DNA from: Brevibacillus choshinensis
GTDB taxonomy: Bacteria > Bacillota > Bacilli > Brevibacillales > Brevibacillaceae
Direction: 5' to 3'
Assembly: GCF_016811915.1 (NCBI RefSeq)
Contig: NZ_CP069127.1
Location: 1,022,001 to 1,086,000 of the forward strand
DNA: 64,000 nt
The stretch's first letter is position 1; the number at the start of each line of letters is the position of its first letter. The position numbers and the translations under genes are program-made. Under the pieces are notes generated by a model that was not told where the DNA came from, searched no databases, and saw only the letters and a program-made list of their open reading frames with translations. This document shows, in pieces, positions 25,545 through 34,131 of this stretch.

Positions 25545-25582
25545 GAAGGCGGGCGTACGGTAGGGAGATGGAGGAGAAGCAT

Positions 25583-25840
25583 ATGGCTGTGCAGCAAAAA
25601 GTCGTGTTGTGGGGAAGAAATGGGTGCTCGTTTTGTGAGAAGGCAAAAGCCGTCCTGGAGGCGCACAACCACCCGTATGAGTGGATCGATGTGGAGGGCA
25701 GAGACGTTCTGCGCGATGTGCTCGAGGTCAAGTATGGAACGCGCCTGATCCCGGTCGTGGAGATCGGTAGAGAAGGCAAGTACGAAGCGCTGCTCCACAC
25801 AGAGCTGGATCGTCTGGCATCCTTTCTAACCAATAAATGA
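25583..25840 (+). CDS. glutaredoxin-like protein (CmoI-like)
   Basis: 85 residues. The ATG at 25583 is chosen because GGAGGA lies seven bases upstream; the ATG five codons earlier has no site. It is a thioredoxin-fold mini-protein: KVVLWGRNGCSFCEKAKAVLE with redox pair Cys15/Cys18 (CSFC), later a cis-Pro in RLIPVVEIG, and a C-terminal helix. It is first in a long operon with two methionine-type importers, a flavin monooxygenase, a deacylase and an acetyltransferase. The B. subtilis ytm/ytn operon likewise has a glutaredoxin-like gene (ytnI, cmoI) next to its flavin monooxygenase. It may reduce a mixed disulfide or sulfenate made during the oxidative step. Confidence 0.85.
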   Translation: MAVQQKVVLWGRNGCSFCEKAKAVLEAHNHPYEWIDVEGRDVLRDVLEVKYGTRLIPVVEIGREGKYEALLHTELDRLASFLTNK

Positions 25841-25859
25841 GAGCCGAGGAGGATACGCA

Positions 25860-26960
25860 GTGGGAACCCAATCGAGCGTGCTTGCACAGACAGAGAATTC
25901 CCTTCGGCAAGAGGACATGGAGCGTGTGCCAAAAGAGAGAATGATCGAGCTTTTGCACGTGGAAAAGACATTTGAGAGTGGCGGAAAGACGATCCATGCG
26001 CTCAAAGGCGTGACATTGACCGTAGAAAAAGGAGACATCTTTGGGGTCATCGGCTTCTCCGGAGCGGGAAAGAGCACACTTCTGCGCACAGTGAATCTCC
26101 TAGAGCGGCCAACCGCGGGGAAAGTCATCGTAGACGGCAGGGACCTCGCTGCCTTGTCTGTCCGCGAGCTGCGAAGCGTCAAGAAAAGCATCGGGATGAT
26201 CTTTCAGCAGTTCAACCTGCTCGAGTCAAAGACCGTTTTTGAGAATGTCGCCATGCCGCTCGTGCTGAGCCAGACCCCGAAAAAGGTCGTACAGGAGCGT
26301 GTAGCCGAGCTGCTGTCATTCGTAGGTCTCTCTGATAAGGCAAAGAGCTTTCCCGATGAATTATCGGGGGGGCAAAAGCAACGGGTCGGTATCGCCCGCG
26401 CTCTGGCGACCAATCCCTCCATTCTGCTCTGCGATGAGGCCACTTCGGCGCTCGACCCGCAGACGACGGATTCGATCCTGCAGCTGCTGAGAAGAGTGAA
26501 CAAGGAATACAACATCACGATTCTCATGATCACGCATGAAATGAATGTGATCAAGGAGATCTGCAATCGGGTCGCTGTCATGGAGCAGGGGACAGTGGTG
26601 GAGCAAGGCAATGTACTTGAGCTGTTCGCCCATCCCCAGACGGAGGTGGCACGCAATTTTGTCAAATCCGTCATCCGGGACGACATTCCACCCAGTGTGT
26701 ATCAGGCTTTGGATGCCGTGAGAGGGAAATCGCGCCTCTTCCAGATCCATTTCGTGGGCGAAAACACCGGGCAGCAGATCATCTCTCAGCTGGCCAAACG
26801 GTTCCAGGCGGAGGTCCGCATTCTGTTTGGAAACATCACGGAGCTGCAGGGCGTGCCCTTTGGGAACTACATCGTGGAGCTGGGGGGCAATGAAGGCGAT
26901 GTGGTCCGGGCGTACCAGTACCTTCGGCAGCAAAATGTGTCAGTGAAGGAGATTTTGTAG
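25860..26960 (+). CDS. methionine-type ABC transporter ATP-binding protein (MetN-like, with NIL domain)
   Basis: 366 residues from a GTG with GAGGAGG seven bases upstream. The first 30 residues are an unusual polar extension; an internal ATG (MIELLHVEK) would give the canonical N-terminus. Walker [11 protein letters not shown]-loop FQQFNLLESKTV, signature [15 protein letters not shown], Walker [15 protein letters not shown] and ITHEMNV are all intact. The last ~95 residues (from SRLFQIHFVGENTGQQ) are a NIL domain, which in MetN binds methionine and inhibits transport. So this importer may be feedback-controlled by its own ligand. The permease starts directly after its stop codon. Confidence 0.93.
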   Translation: MGTQSSVLAQTENSLRQEDMERVPKERMIELLHVEKTFESGGKTIHALKGVTLTVEKGDIFGVIGFSGAGKSTLLRTVNLLERPTAGKVIVDGRDLAALSVRELRSVKKSIGMIFQQFNLLESKTVFENVAMPLVLSQTPKKVVQERVAELLSFVGLSDKAKSFPDELSGGQKQRVGIARALATNPSILLCDEATSALDPQTTDSILQLLRRVNKEYNITILMITHEMNVIKEICNRVAVMEQGTVVEQGNVLELFAHPQTEVARNFVKSVIRDDIPPSVYQALDAVRGKSRLFQIHFVGENTGQQIISQLAKRFQAEVRILFGNITELQGVPFGNYIVELGGNEGDVVRAYQYLRQQNVSVKEIL

Positions 26961-27611
26961 ATGGAAGTCAGCTCTGATCAAATGCTGCAAGCTGTTTACC
27001 AGACTTTGTACATGGTGGGAGTCTCCCTGATCTTCGCCACGATCATTGGTTTGCCGCTGGGGATCTTGCTGGTCGTCACGCGCAAAGGCCATATCTTGGA
27101 GAACCAGGCCATCTTTTCCGTATTGAATCCCATCATCAATGTTTTTCGTTCCGTCCCATTCATCATTTTACTGGTGGCGATCATACCGTTAACGCGTCTG
27201 ATCGTGGGGACATCCATCGGCACCACCGCTGCGATCGTGCCGCTCGTCATCTACACGGGTCCATACATCGCCCGTCTGGTAGAGAACTCGCTGCTGGAAG
27301 TGAATGCTGGCATCATCGAGGCCGCAGAGTCGATGGGGGCGACGCCCGTGCAGATCATCTTCCGCTTTTTGATTCCGGAAACGCTCGGCTCCCTCGTGCT
27401 CTCGATCACGACCGCCACGATCGGTCTGATCGGCGCGACTGCGATGGCTGGGGCAGTCGGCGGTGGCGGAATCGGGGACCTGGCGATCACGTACGGCTAT
27501 CAACGCTTCAGTACGATTACCATCGTCGCGACGGTCATCGTACTGATCGTGTTCGTGCAGGGCATCCAGTCGCTGGGCAACAGGCTGGCGCGAAAAATCC
27601 GCAGAAAATAA
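26961..27611 (+). CDS. methionine-type ABC transporter permease (MetI-like), copy 1
   Basis: 216 residues; the ATG directly follows the stop of the ATPase gene, so translation is coupled. About five membrane helices. Signature parts are LGILLVVTRKGHILEN, then INVFRSVPFIILLVAIIPLTR, the coupling loop EAAESMGATPVQIIFRFLIPETLG and GAVGGGGIGDLAITYGYQRF, which match MetI. It would form the homodimeric channel for the MetN-like ATPase upstream and the lipoprotein encoded downstream. A second permease of the same family is encoded at 31853 in this operon. Confidence 0.94.
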   Translation: MEVSSDQMLQAVYQTLYMVGVSLIFATIIGLPLGILLVVTRKGHILENQAIFSVLNPIINVFRSVPFIILLVAIIPLTRLIVGTSIGTTAAIVPLVIYTGPYIARLVENSLLEVNAGIIEAAESMGATPVQIIFRFLIPETLGSLVLSITTATIGLIGATAMAGAVGGGGIGDLAITYGYQRFSTITIVATVIVLIVFVQGIQSLGNRLARKIRRK

Positions 27612-27650
27612 CGCTGAAATCCCCAAGGATAATAGACAGGAGAGACATCC

Positions 27651-28490
27651 ATGAAGAAATTTGCCATTTTTCTATCACTGTTCCTCTTCGCGAGCCTGGC
27701 TGCTGGCTGCGCGAAAACAGAGGATTCCAAAGCGCTGAAAGTCGGCATCCGCGGCTCTGAAAGCAGGACGTGGGAATTCGTAAAGGAACAGGCGCAAAAG
27801 CAGGGGCTGAATATCGAGCTGGTTCAGTTTAATGCCAATGTGAATCCAAATACGGTGCTGCTCGAAGGCGACATTGATGCCAATGCGTTCCAGCACGTCG
27901 CTTTCCTCGATCAATTCAATCAGAAGAACAACTCGGACATCGTGCCGGTGGGCTCGACGATCATCGCACCGCTGGGGATTTACTCGGATAAGTTCAAGAA
28001 AATCGAAGAAATACCGGATCACGCCAAAATCGCGGTTCCCAATGACGATTCCAACTGGGGACGCTCCCTGGTGCTCCTGCAGGAAGCGGGTCTGATCAAG
28101 GTCGTCGACAATTTCGACGGCTTTGGCGGGGCGGATAAAATCAAGGAGAACCCGAAAAATCTCGAAATCGTTCCCGTGGATGGCGCGACCACACCGCGTG
28201 TGATGAAGGACGTGGCTGCTTCCATCATCAATAACGGAGTTGCAGTCGAAGCCGGATTCTTTTTGAAGGACTCCATTTTCCATGAAAGCCAGACAGCGAA
28301 GCCGTATATCAACGTCATCGCGACCACCAAGCAAAACGAGAACAAGGAAGACCTGAAGAAGCTGGTCCAAGTCTATCAATCGAAGGAAGTCTCAGACTTT
28401 ATCACCAAGACCTATCAAGGCAATTACATTCCAACGCAAGTGACGGTAGAGGAGCTAAAGAACTTCAAGAGCGCGTATGCGAGCAAGTAA
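27651..28490 (+). CDS. MetQ/NlpA-family substrate-binding lipoprotein, copy 1
   Basis: 279 residues with lipobox LAAGC. The mature protein follows the NlpA/MetQ family: ALKVGIRGSESRTWEFVKEQA, VNPNTVLLEGDIDANAFQHVAFLDQFN, IIAPLGIYSDK, and NDDSNWGRSLVLLQEAGLI. MetQ proteins bind D/L-methionine or related S-compounds. The first strand reads RGSESRTWEF, where the second copy in this operon has AAPVPHAEIL, so the two binding proteins differ in a ligand-contacting segment and probably bind different ligands. The importer partners are the two genes just upstream. Confidence 0.93.
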   Translation: MKKFAIFLSLFLFASLAAGCAKTEDSKALKVGIRGSESRTWEFVKEQAQKQGLNIELVQFNANVNPNTVLLEGDIDANAFQHVAFLDQFNQKNNSDIVPVGSTIIAPLGIYSDKFKKIEEIPDHAKIAVPNDDSNWGRSLVLLQEAGLIKVVDNFDGFGGADKIKENPKNLEIVPVDGATTPRVMKDVAASIINNGVAVEAGFFLKDSIFHESQTAKPYINVIATTKQNENKEDLKKLVQVYQSKEVSDFITKTYQGNYIPTQVTVEELKNFKSAYASK

Positions 28491-28521
28491 CGATGGGGGG
28501 CAAACCCAAGGAGGAAATTTG

Positions 28522-29877
28522 ATGGCGCAAAAGAGACAAATCCATTTTTCCGCCTATCTGGTGGGCACGGGAATCCACGTCGCATCCTGGCGTCTGCCCA
28601 GCGCGCAGCGAAATGCCAGCATCGACCTGGAGTTTTACAAAAAGATGGCGCAGACGGCCGAACGGGGAAAGTTTGACATTGCCTTCATCGCTGACAGTCT
28701 GGCCGTCAATGAAGACTCCCACCCGAATATTTTGAATCGCTTTGAGCCGACGACCTTGCTGGCTGCACTGGCAGGTGCGACCTCCAAGATCGGGCTCGTG
28801 GCGACAGCTTCCACGACCTATCATGAGCCTTACAATTTGGCAAGGCTCTTTGCTTCCGTCGACCACATCAGCAATGGCCGCGCCGGCTGGAATATGGTCA
28901 CGACTGGCGACGCTACGGGCGAGACGGGTCGCAACTTCAGCCGTCAGTCCCACGTGGAGCACGACGAACGCTACAAGCAGGCCGAAGAGTTCATCGATGT
29001 CGTGCAGGGCTTGTGGGACTCCTGGGAGGATGATGCTTTCGTCCAGGATAAGGAATCCGGCGTGTATTTCGATCCGCAAAAACTGCATCGGCTGCATTAC
29101 AAAGGCCAGTACTACTCGGTGCAAGGCCCTCTCAATATCGGCCGGTCGAGACAGGGTCAGCCCGTCATCGTCCAGGCGGGAGCATCCGAGCCGGGGCAGC
29201 GGCTGGCGGCGAGAACGGCAGAAGTCGTCTTCTCGCACGTCAAGGATTTCGAGAAAGCAAAGGCGTTCTACAAAAGCTTGAAAGGAAAGCTGGCAGACTT
29301 TGGGCGCACGCCAGACCAGCTGCATATTTTGCAAGGCATTTCCCCGATCGTGGCGGATTCAAAGGAAGAAGCGGAAGCGATCAATCGCCAGCTGCATGAC
29401 CTGCTGCTGCCGGAGCAAGGCTTGCGGTTCCTGTCCGGCTATCTGGGCAAAGTCGATTTCAGCAAATATACGCTGGACACTCCTGCCGCGGAGGTGGAAT
29501 TTCCTCCCGACAACGGCATCCAGAGCCACTTTGAACGGATGACGGAGCTGATTCAAAAAGAAAACCCGACCTTGCGCGAGCTGTACGCCCTGCTCGAGGG
29601 GGGCGTGAACCGGGAGCTCGTGGGTACGCCAGAGCAGATAGCGGATGTCCTGGAGAAATGGTTTACCGAAGGAGCTGCTGACGGATTTATGTTTGTCGCA
29701 CCGATTCTTCCGCAAGGGCTGGAGGATTTTGTAGATAAGGTGGTTCCCATTTTGCAGGAGCGGGGCCTGTATCGCCTCGATTATGAAGGCGACACGCTGC
29801 GCGATCATCTGGGACTGCGCAAGCCGGTCAATCGCTTTGCTGCAAACAGCCAGGTATTGACCAATGTAGAAGCATGA
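28522..29877 (+). CDS. NtaA/DszA-family FMN-dependent monooxygenase, copy 2
   Basis: 451 residues from the ATG with CAAGGAGG seven bases upstream; the longer frame overlaps the preceding gene. It is a second member of the NtaA/SnaA/DszA group: [97 protein letters not shown], with the C-terminal [11 protein letters not shown] and LRDHLGLR. The nearest B. subtilis analogues by context are CmoJ and YxeK, which open S-modified N-acetylcysteines. It needs reduced FMN from a flavin reductase; none is in the window. The neighbouring M20 deacylase and GNAT genes support a pathway of acetylation, oxidation and deacetylation. Confidence 0.92.
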   Translation: MAQKRQIHFSAYLVGTGIHVASWRLPSAQRNASIDLEFYKKMAQTAERGKFDIAFIADSLAVNEDSHPNILNRFEPTTLLAALAGATSKIGLVATASTTYHEPYNLARLFASVDHISNGRAGWNMVTTGDATGETGRNFSRQSHVEHDERYKQAEEFIDVVQGLWDSWEDDAFVQDKESGVYFDPQKLHRLHYKGQYYSVQGPLNIGRSRQGQPVIVQAGASEPGQRLAARTAEVVFSHVKDFEKAKAFYKSLKGKLADFGRTPDQLHILQGISPIVADSKEEAEAINRQLHDLLLPEQGLRFLSGYLGKVDFSKYTLDTPAAEVEFPPDNGIQSHFERMTELIQKENPTLRELYALLEGGVNRELVGTPEQIADVLEKWFTEGAADGFMFVAPILPQGLEDFVDKVVPILQERGLYRLDYEGDTLRDHLGLRKPVNRFAANSQVLTNVEA

Positions 29878-29908
29878 ATACGAGGGCGAAGGAAGGAGAG
29901 AGCGACGA

Positions 29909-31066
29909 ATGGGCAACCCGGCATTAGAAGGACTCGCGGCGCAACTTACCCCGCAACTGATCCACATTCGCCGGCATCTGCATCAGTACCCGGAGATCGC
30001 CTACGAAGAGGTTCAGACCACTCGTGCCATTCGGGGGTGGCTGGAAGAAGCGGGGATTCGCATCCTCGGCGTTCCACTGCAAACAGGGGTAGTGGCCGAG
30101 GTGAGCGGCAGGGAAGATGGCCCCACCATCGCCTTGCGAGCGGATATTGACGCGCTGCCGATTCAGGAAGAGACGGGCCTGCCGTACGCGTCCCGAATTG
30201 CCGGAAAGATGCATGCCTGCGGCCATGACTTTCATACAGCGGCAGTTCTTGGTGCTGCTTACCTGCTGAAGTCCCAGGAGGAGCGGCTAAAAGGCACGGT
30301 GCGATTTATTTTCCAGCCAGCAGAGGAAAAGGGAACGGGTGCGAGGCAGATCGTGGAGAGCGGTGCGCTGCGAGACGTGCAGGCCATTTTCGGGCTGCAC
30401 AATAAGCCCGATCTTCCGGTAGGAACGGTTGGCATCCGAGCTGGGGCGCTCATGGCTGCGGTAGATGGCTTTGATATCGAGGTCGAAGGAGTGGGCACAC
30501 ATGCGGCCATACCGGAAGCTGGGATCGATCCGATCGTGGCAGCGGCTCAGATTGTCACCTCCCTGCAGACAATCGTCAGCCGCAACATCAGCCCGCTGCA
30601 CAATGCCGTCGTAAGCGTGACCAGCATTCACGGGGGAACGGCCTGGAACGTGCTTCCGGACAAAGTCGTACTGGGCGGCACGGTGCGCACCTTCCAGGAA
30701 GAGGTGCGAGCCAGCATACCGGGACACTTTCGGCGAATTATCGAAGGCGTCACCGCAGCGTATGGCGCCAAAATCAGCCTGCGGTGGTTCGAGGGTCCGC
30801 CACCTGTGAACAATGACGAAGCGTTGACGCAGCTCTCGATTGCCGCTGCAGGCAAGGCAGGCCTGCAGGTCGTCACACCGATGCCATCCCCTGCCGGAGA
30901 AGATTTCGCCTACTACCAAAAGAGCATTCCCGGATCATTTGTCTTTATCGGCACTTCCGGCATCAGGGAATGGCATCATCCCGGCTTTACCTTGGACGAT
31001 TCCGCGTTGCGGCAGAGCGCGTTGTATTTGGCGGAAGCGGCGATCGCTGCATCGGAGAAGGGGTGA
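29909..31066 (+). CDS. M20-family amidohydrolase (N-acyl-cysteine deacylase-like)
   Basis: 385 residues from an ATG with GAAGGAAGGAGAG upstream. Metal-binding blocks of M20D peptidases are present: [58 protein letters not shown], the dimerisation domain with [15 protein letters not shown], and [15 protein letters not shown] near the end. Such enzymes remove acyl groups from amino acids. Located behind the flavin monooxygenase, it parallels SndA/YtnL and YxeP of B. subtilis, which deacetylate N-acetylcysteine-type intermediates. It should therefore release free cysteine or its precursor. It ends four bases before the next gene. Confidence 0.9.
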   Translation: MGNPALEGLAAQLTPQLIHIRRHLHQYPEIAYEEVQTTRAIRGWLEEAGIRILGVPLQTGVVAEVSGREDGPTIALRADIDALPIQEETGLPYASRIAGKMHACGHDFHTAAVLGAAYLLKSQEERLKGTVRFIFQPAEEKGTGARQIVESGALRDVQAIFGLHNKPDLPVGTVGIRAGALMAAVDGFDIEVEGVGTHAAIPEAGIDPIVAAAQIVTSLQTIVSRNISPLHNAVVSVTSIHGGTAWNVLPDKVVLGGTVRTFQEEVRASIPGHFRRIIEGVTAAYGAKISLRWFEGPPPVNNDEALTQLSIAAAGKAGLQVVTPMPSPAGEDFAYYQKSIPGSFVFIGTSGIREWHHPGFTLDDSALRQSALYLAEAAIAASEKG

Positions 31067-31070
31067 GCGG

Positions 31071-31856
31071 ATGGTTGGCATTCACAAGCTGAACAAAACG
31101 TACAAGTCGGCAAAGGGCGTCATCACTGTTTTGCAGGACATCGATCTGCACATCGAAAAGGGAGACATTTTCGGCATTATCGGCTTTAGCGGGGCTGGGA
31201 AATCCACACTGATCCGCTGCCTCAACAGACTGGAGGAGCCGGACTCGGGCAGAATCGAGATCGGGGGAAAAGTGGTGACGAATCTGAGCGAGAAGGAGCT
31301 GCGGCAGGCCCGCCAAAAGATCGGGATGATTTTTCAGCAGTTCAACCTGCTCGACGCCAAGACGGTTTTTCAAAACGTGGCCTTTCCCTTGGAGGTGGCG
31401 GGGCTTCCCAAACGCTACATTCAGCAGCGGGTACGAGAGATACTCGATCTCGTCCAGCTGGGCGACAAGGCAAATGTCTATCCGTTTCAGCTGAGCGGCG
31501 GACAAAAACAGCGGGTGGGCATCGCCCGGGCATTGGTGAACGAGCCGGAACTTTTGCTCAGCGATGAGGCGACCTCCGCGCTTGATCCGCAGACGACGTA
31601 CTCCATCCTGGAGCTTCTCAAGGATATCAACCGCCAGCTGAACCTGACGATCGTGCTGATCACCCATGAGCTGGACGTGCTGCAGCACATTTGCAACAAC
31701 ATGGCCGTTCTGGAAAAAGGGAGAATCGTCGAGACCGGTGCCGTGGAAAAGTTTTTCCTGCGGCCGGAGAGCGATACGGCGAGACGCTTTGTCAGCATTA
31801 TCGATCATTACCGGGATAGGCGGAATGTGATGGAAGGAGTGGGGGCGGGCATATGA
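31071..31856 (+). CDS. methionine-type ABC transporter ATP-binding protein, short, without NIL domain
   Basis: 261 residues from the ATG at 31071; the open frame extends far upstream inside the M20 gene, but only this start has a ribosome site (GGGGTGA) and a canonical N-terminus. Walker [52 protein letters not shown] and ITHELDV are intact. It ends soon after the ABC domain with a short charged tail, so the methionine-sensing NIL domain of the first copy (25860-26960) is missing. This second importer should not be inhibited by the same ligand. Its TGA overlaps the ATG of the permease gene. Confidence 0.92.
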   Translation: MVGIHKLNKTYKSAKGVITVLQDIDLHIEKGDIFGIIGFSGAGKSTLIRCLNRLEEPDSGRIEIGGKVVTNLSEKELRQARQKIGMIFQQFNLLDAKTVFQNVAFPLEVAGLPKRYIQQRVREILDLVQLGDKANVYPFQLSGGQKQRVGIARALVNEPELLLSDEATSALDPQTTYSILELLKDINRQLNLTIVLITHELDVLQHICNNMAVLEKGRIVETGAVEKFFLRPESDTARRFVSIIDHYRDRRNVMEGVGAGI

Positions 31857-32521
31857 GAGACGATCTGCTCGAGCTGCTCTGGGAGGGACTGCTGGAGACG
31901 CTCTACATGGTGTTCTGGTCGTCGCTGTTTGCCCTGGCGATCGGAATCATTCTCGGGGTCACGCTCGTGGTCACGGAAAAGGGCGGCATCCTGGAGGCTC
32001 CCAGGCTGAACAAGGCGATCGGAACAGTCATCAATGGCGTCCGATCTCTACCGTTAATTATTTTGATCGTCCTGCTGCTGCCGCTGTCACGGCTGATCGT
32101 AGGGACTTCATTGGGACCGACTGCGGCCATTGTGTCCCTTTCGATTGGCGCAGCCCCCTTTCTCGGGCGCATCATCGAAAACTCGCTCAAGGAAGTGAGC
32201 GCGGGGAAAATCGAAGCGGCAAAAGCAGTAGGAGCGACTCCGGCTACCATCATTTTTCGCGTGCTGATTCCCGAAGCGTTGCCAGCGCTCGTCCGCGGGA
32301 TCACGATCGGGATCATCGGCATCACGGAATTCACGGCAGTAGCAGGTGCGATCGGTGCGGGAGGTCTCGGCAGCCTGGCGATCCGCTTCGGCTACCAGCG
32401 CTTCCGGGAGGATGTCCTGATCGCGACCGTCATTTTGATCATCCTGCTCGTTCAGGTCATTCAATGGACGGGGGATTCCATCGCCAAATCAATCAACAAA
32501 AAACGGTACAAGTTTGAGTGA
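31853..32521 (+). CDS. methionine-type ABC transporter permease, copy 2
   Basis: 222 residues; its ATG overlaps the preceding stop codon (ATGA), showing translational coupling to the ATPase. Family features: [38 protein letters not shown], the coupling loop [25 protein letters not shown] and [20 protein letters not shown]. It is clearly homologous to the permease at 26961 but diverged, so this is not a recent duplication. It forms the channel of the second importer with the short ATPase and the lipoprotein encoded downstream. Confidence 0.93.
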   Translation: MRDDLLELLWEGLLETLYMVFWSSLFALAIGIILGVTLVVTEKGGILEAPRLNKAIGTVINGVRSLPLIILIVLLLPLSRLIVGTSLGPTAAIVSLSIGAAPFLGRIIENSLKEVSAGKIEAAKAVGATPATIIFRVLIPEALPALVRGITIGIIGITEFTAVAGAIGAGGLGSLAIRFGYQRFREDVLIATVILIILLVQVIQWTGDSIAKSINKKRYKFE

Positions 32522-32575
32522 AAAGAGAGAACAAAGATAGAAAAAGAAGAGAAACCAATTGAGGGAGTGGCGTGC

Positions 32576-33457
32576 ATGAGCAAGAAAGGCTTGGGTGTTT
32601 TATTCTCCGTACTCGTGGGGGTAAGTGTGCTGGTGGCTGGGTGCGGCTCTGGTAATCAGGCTGCGCAGACCAATCAAGCTGCGCAGACCAATCAAGCTGC
32701 GCAGACCAATCAAGCGTCAGCAGCAGAACCCAAAAAAGAGGTCACATTGAAAATCGGAGCGGCTCCCGTGCCGCATGCGGAAATCCTGGAGTTTATCAAA
32801 CCGAAGCTCAAGGAACAGGGAATCAATCTGGAGGTCGTCATCCTCGACGACGAGGGGCAGCTCAATCCGGCGCTGAAGGATAATCAGATCGACGCGAACT
32901 TCTTCCAGCACGTCCCTTACCTCGATTCCGTCAAAACTGAAAAAGGCTTCGATTTTGCTGTCGCTGCCAAGGTTCACGTAGAGCCAATCGGTTTTTACTC
33001 GGACAAATGGAAGTCAAAAGATGAACTCAAGGAAGGTGCAAAAATCGGCATTCCCAACAATCCATCCAATGAATTCCGTGCGCTGACCCTTTTGCAGGAG
33101 CAAGGCTTGATCAAGCTGAGGGACGGGCTGACCACGTATGAGGCGACGCCAAAGGACATCGTGGAAAATCCCAAGAAGCTGGAGTTTGTCGAAGCTGAGG
33201 CAGCGACCCTGCCGAGAGCTTTGCCCGATCTGGATGGAGCGATCATCAACACGAATGTCGTGCTGGAAGCCAAAATCGACCCGAATAGCGCCTTGTTCCG
33301 CGAAGGAGGGAATTCTCCGTACGCCAACGTGATCACGGTTCGAAAAGGCGACGAGAATCGTGACGAAATCAAAAAGCTGGACGCTGCCCTGACCACACCG
33401 GAAGTGAAGAAATTCATTGAGGACAAATACGGTGTAGCTGTGGTGCCCGCCTTTTAA
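32576..33457 (+). CDS. MetQ/NlpA-family substrate-binding lipoprotein, copy 2
   Basis: 293 residues from the ATG at 32576, with GAGGGAG eight bases upstream; the GTG three codons earlier is too close to that site. Lipobox LVAGC. After the cysteine, NQAAQT occurs three times in tandem, followed by NQASAAEPKKE, forming a longer tether than usual. The core is MetQ-like: TLKIGAAPVPHAEILEFIK, LNPALKDNQIDANFFQHVPYLDS, HVEPIGFYSDKWKS, IGIPNNPSNEFRALTLLQEQG. The sequence fits family members for methionine or S-modified amino acids. It serves the importer encoded by the two genes upstream. Confidence 0.92.
   Translation: MSKKGLGVLFSVLVGVSVLVAGCGSGNQAAQTNQAAQTNQAAQTNQASAAEPKKEVTLKIGAAPVPHAEILEFIKPKLKEQGINLEVVILDDEGQLNPALKDNQIDANFFQHVPYLDSVKTEKGFDFAVAAKVHVEPIGFYSDKWKSKDELKEGAKIGIPNNPSNEFRALTLLQEQGLIKLRDGLTTYEATPKDIVENPKKLEFVEAEAATLPRALPDLDGAIINTNVVLEAKIDPNSALFREGGNSPYANVITVRKGDENRDEIKKLDAALTTPEVKKFIEDKYGVAVVPAF
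32654..32707 (+). repeat. three 18-bp tandem repeats in the lipoprotein linker
   Basis: Three near-identical 18-bp units encode NQAAQT, with a partial fourth. They lie just after the lipidated cysteine. Copy number is likely to vary among strains without affecting the binding domain. Confidence 0.9.
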
Positions 33458-33481
33458 ACGAGCCCAGCAGGGAGGGTCATC

Positions 33482-34033
33482 ATGATGAGGGAAAGCGATC
33501 CGATTACGATTCGCGACGCGGTGGCAGGTGATCGCGAACGTCTGGAAAAGCATCTGATCGAAGCGTATCGGCAGTATGAGCAGAAGCTGTCCGCCAAGCG
33601 CTGGGAGCTGTACAAAGAAGAGATGAAAAGGTCTGTGGCGGGTGAGCGCACCTTTGCCTTTCTCGTGGCGGGACTAGGGGATGAGATCGTCGGCAGCGTG
33701 CAGCTATTTGCTTCATCAGAGGCGGCATATGGCAAGCCGGAGCTGGCAATCCACTCCCCGATCATCCGTTTTCTGGCCGTATCTCCAAACGCGAGAGGGA
33801 AGGGGATTGCTGTCCAGCTGATTCGGGAGAGCATCCGGCGTTCCCTGGCGATCGGCGCTTCGACCTTGCATCTGCATACCACGGATATGATGGAAGCGGC
33901 AGTAAAGCTATACGAACGGCTCGGTTTTGAGCGGGCAGTCGAGAAGGACTTTTTTAACGGAGAGACGACCGTTAAAAGCTACCGCCTGCCATTGACCGAA
34001 GAAAAGGGCTTGCTGTCGTCGCTGAAAGCCTGA
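33482..34033 (+). CDS. GNAT-family N-acetyltransferase
   Basis: 183 residues. The initiation codon is one of two adjacent ATGs with GGGAGGG upstream. GNAT features are ITIRDAVAGDRERLEKHL (motif C), EIVGSVQLF, FLAVSPNARGKGIAVQLI with the acetyl-CoA loop R-x-x-G-K/A-G, and VKLYERLGFERA near the end. It is the last gene of the sulfur operon. In the B. subtilis ytm and yxe systems an acetyltransferase (SnaA, YxeL) first N-acetylates the S-modified cysteine before the monooxygenase acts, so that role is likely here. The protein may be specific for such a thioether amino acid. A terminator follows 24 bases later. Confidence 0.88.
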   Translation: MMRESDPITIRDAVAGDRERLEKHLIEAYRQYEQKLSAKRWELYKEEMKRSVAGERTFAFLVAGLGDEIVGSVQLFASSEAAYGKPELAIHSPIIRFLAVSPNARGKGIAVQLIRESIRRSLAIGASTLHLHTTDMMEAAVKLYERLGFERAVEKDFFNGETTVKSYRLPLTEEKGLLSSLKA

Positions 34034-34057
34034 TAAATCGAGGTTCCCCAGAGCAAA

Positions 34058-34088
34058 AAACCGCCCTGATTGACGGGCGGTTTATTTG
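34058..34088. terminator. bidirectional terminator ending the sulfur operon
   Basis: AAACCGCCC pairs perfectly with GGGCGGTTT around TGATTGAC, with A-runs before and T-rich bases after. It separates the plus-strand operon from the minus-strand phosphatase. Confidence 0.92.
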
Positions 34089-34131
34089 ACTTCGCAGGTA
34101 TTGGAACTGTAGGACGTTCGGTTCGTCGCAA

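Noticed and set aside
25423..25971. 182-codon minus-strand frame
   Set aside because: It covers the leader of the sulfur operon and the glutaredoxin gene on the other strand and has no family motifs.
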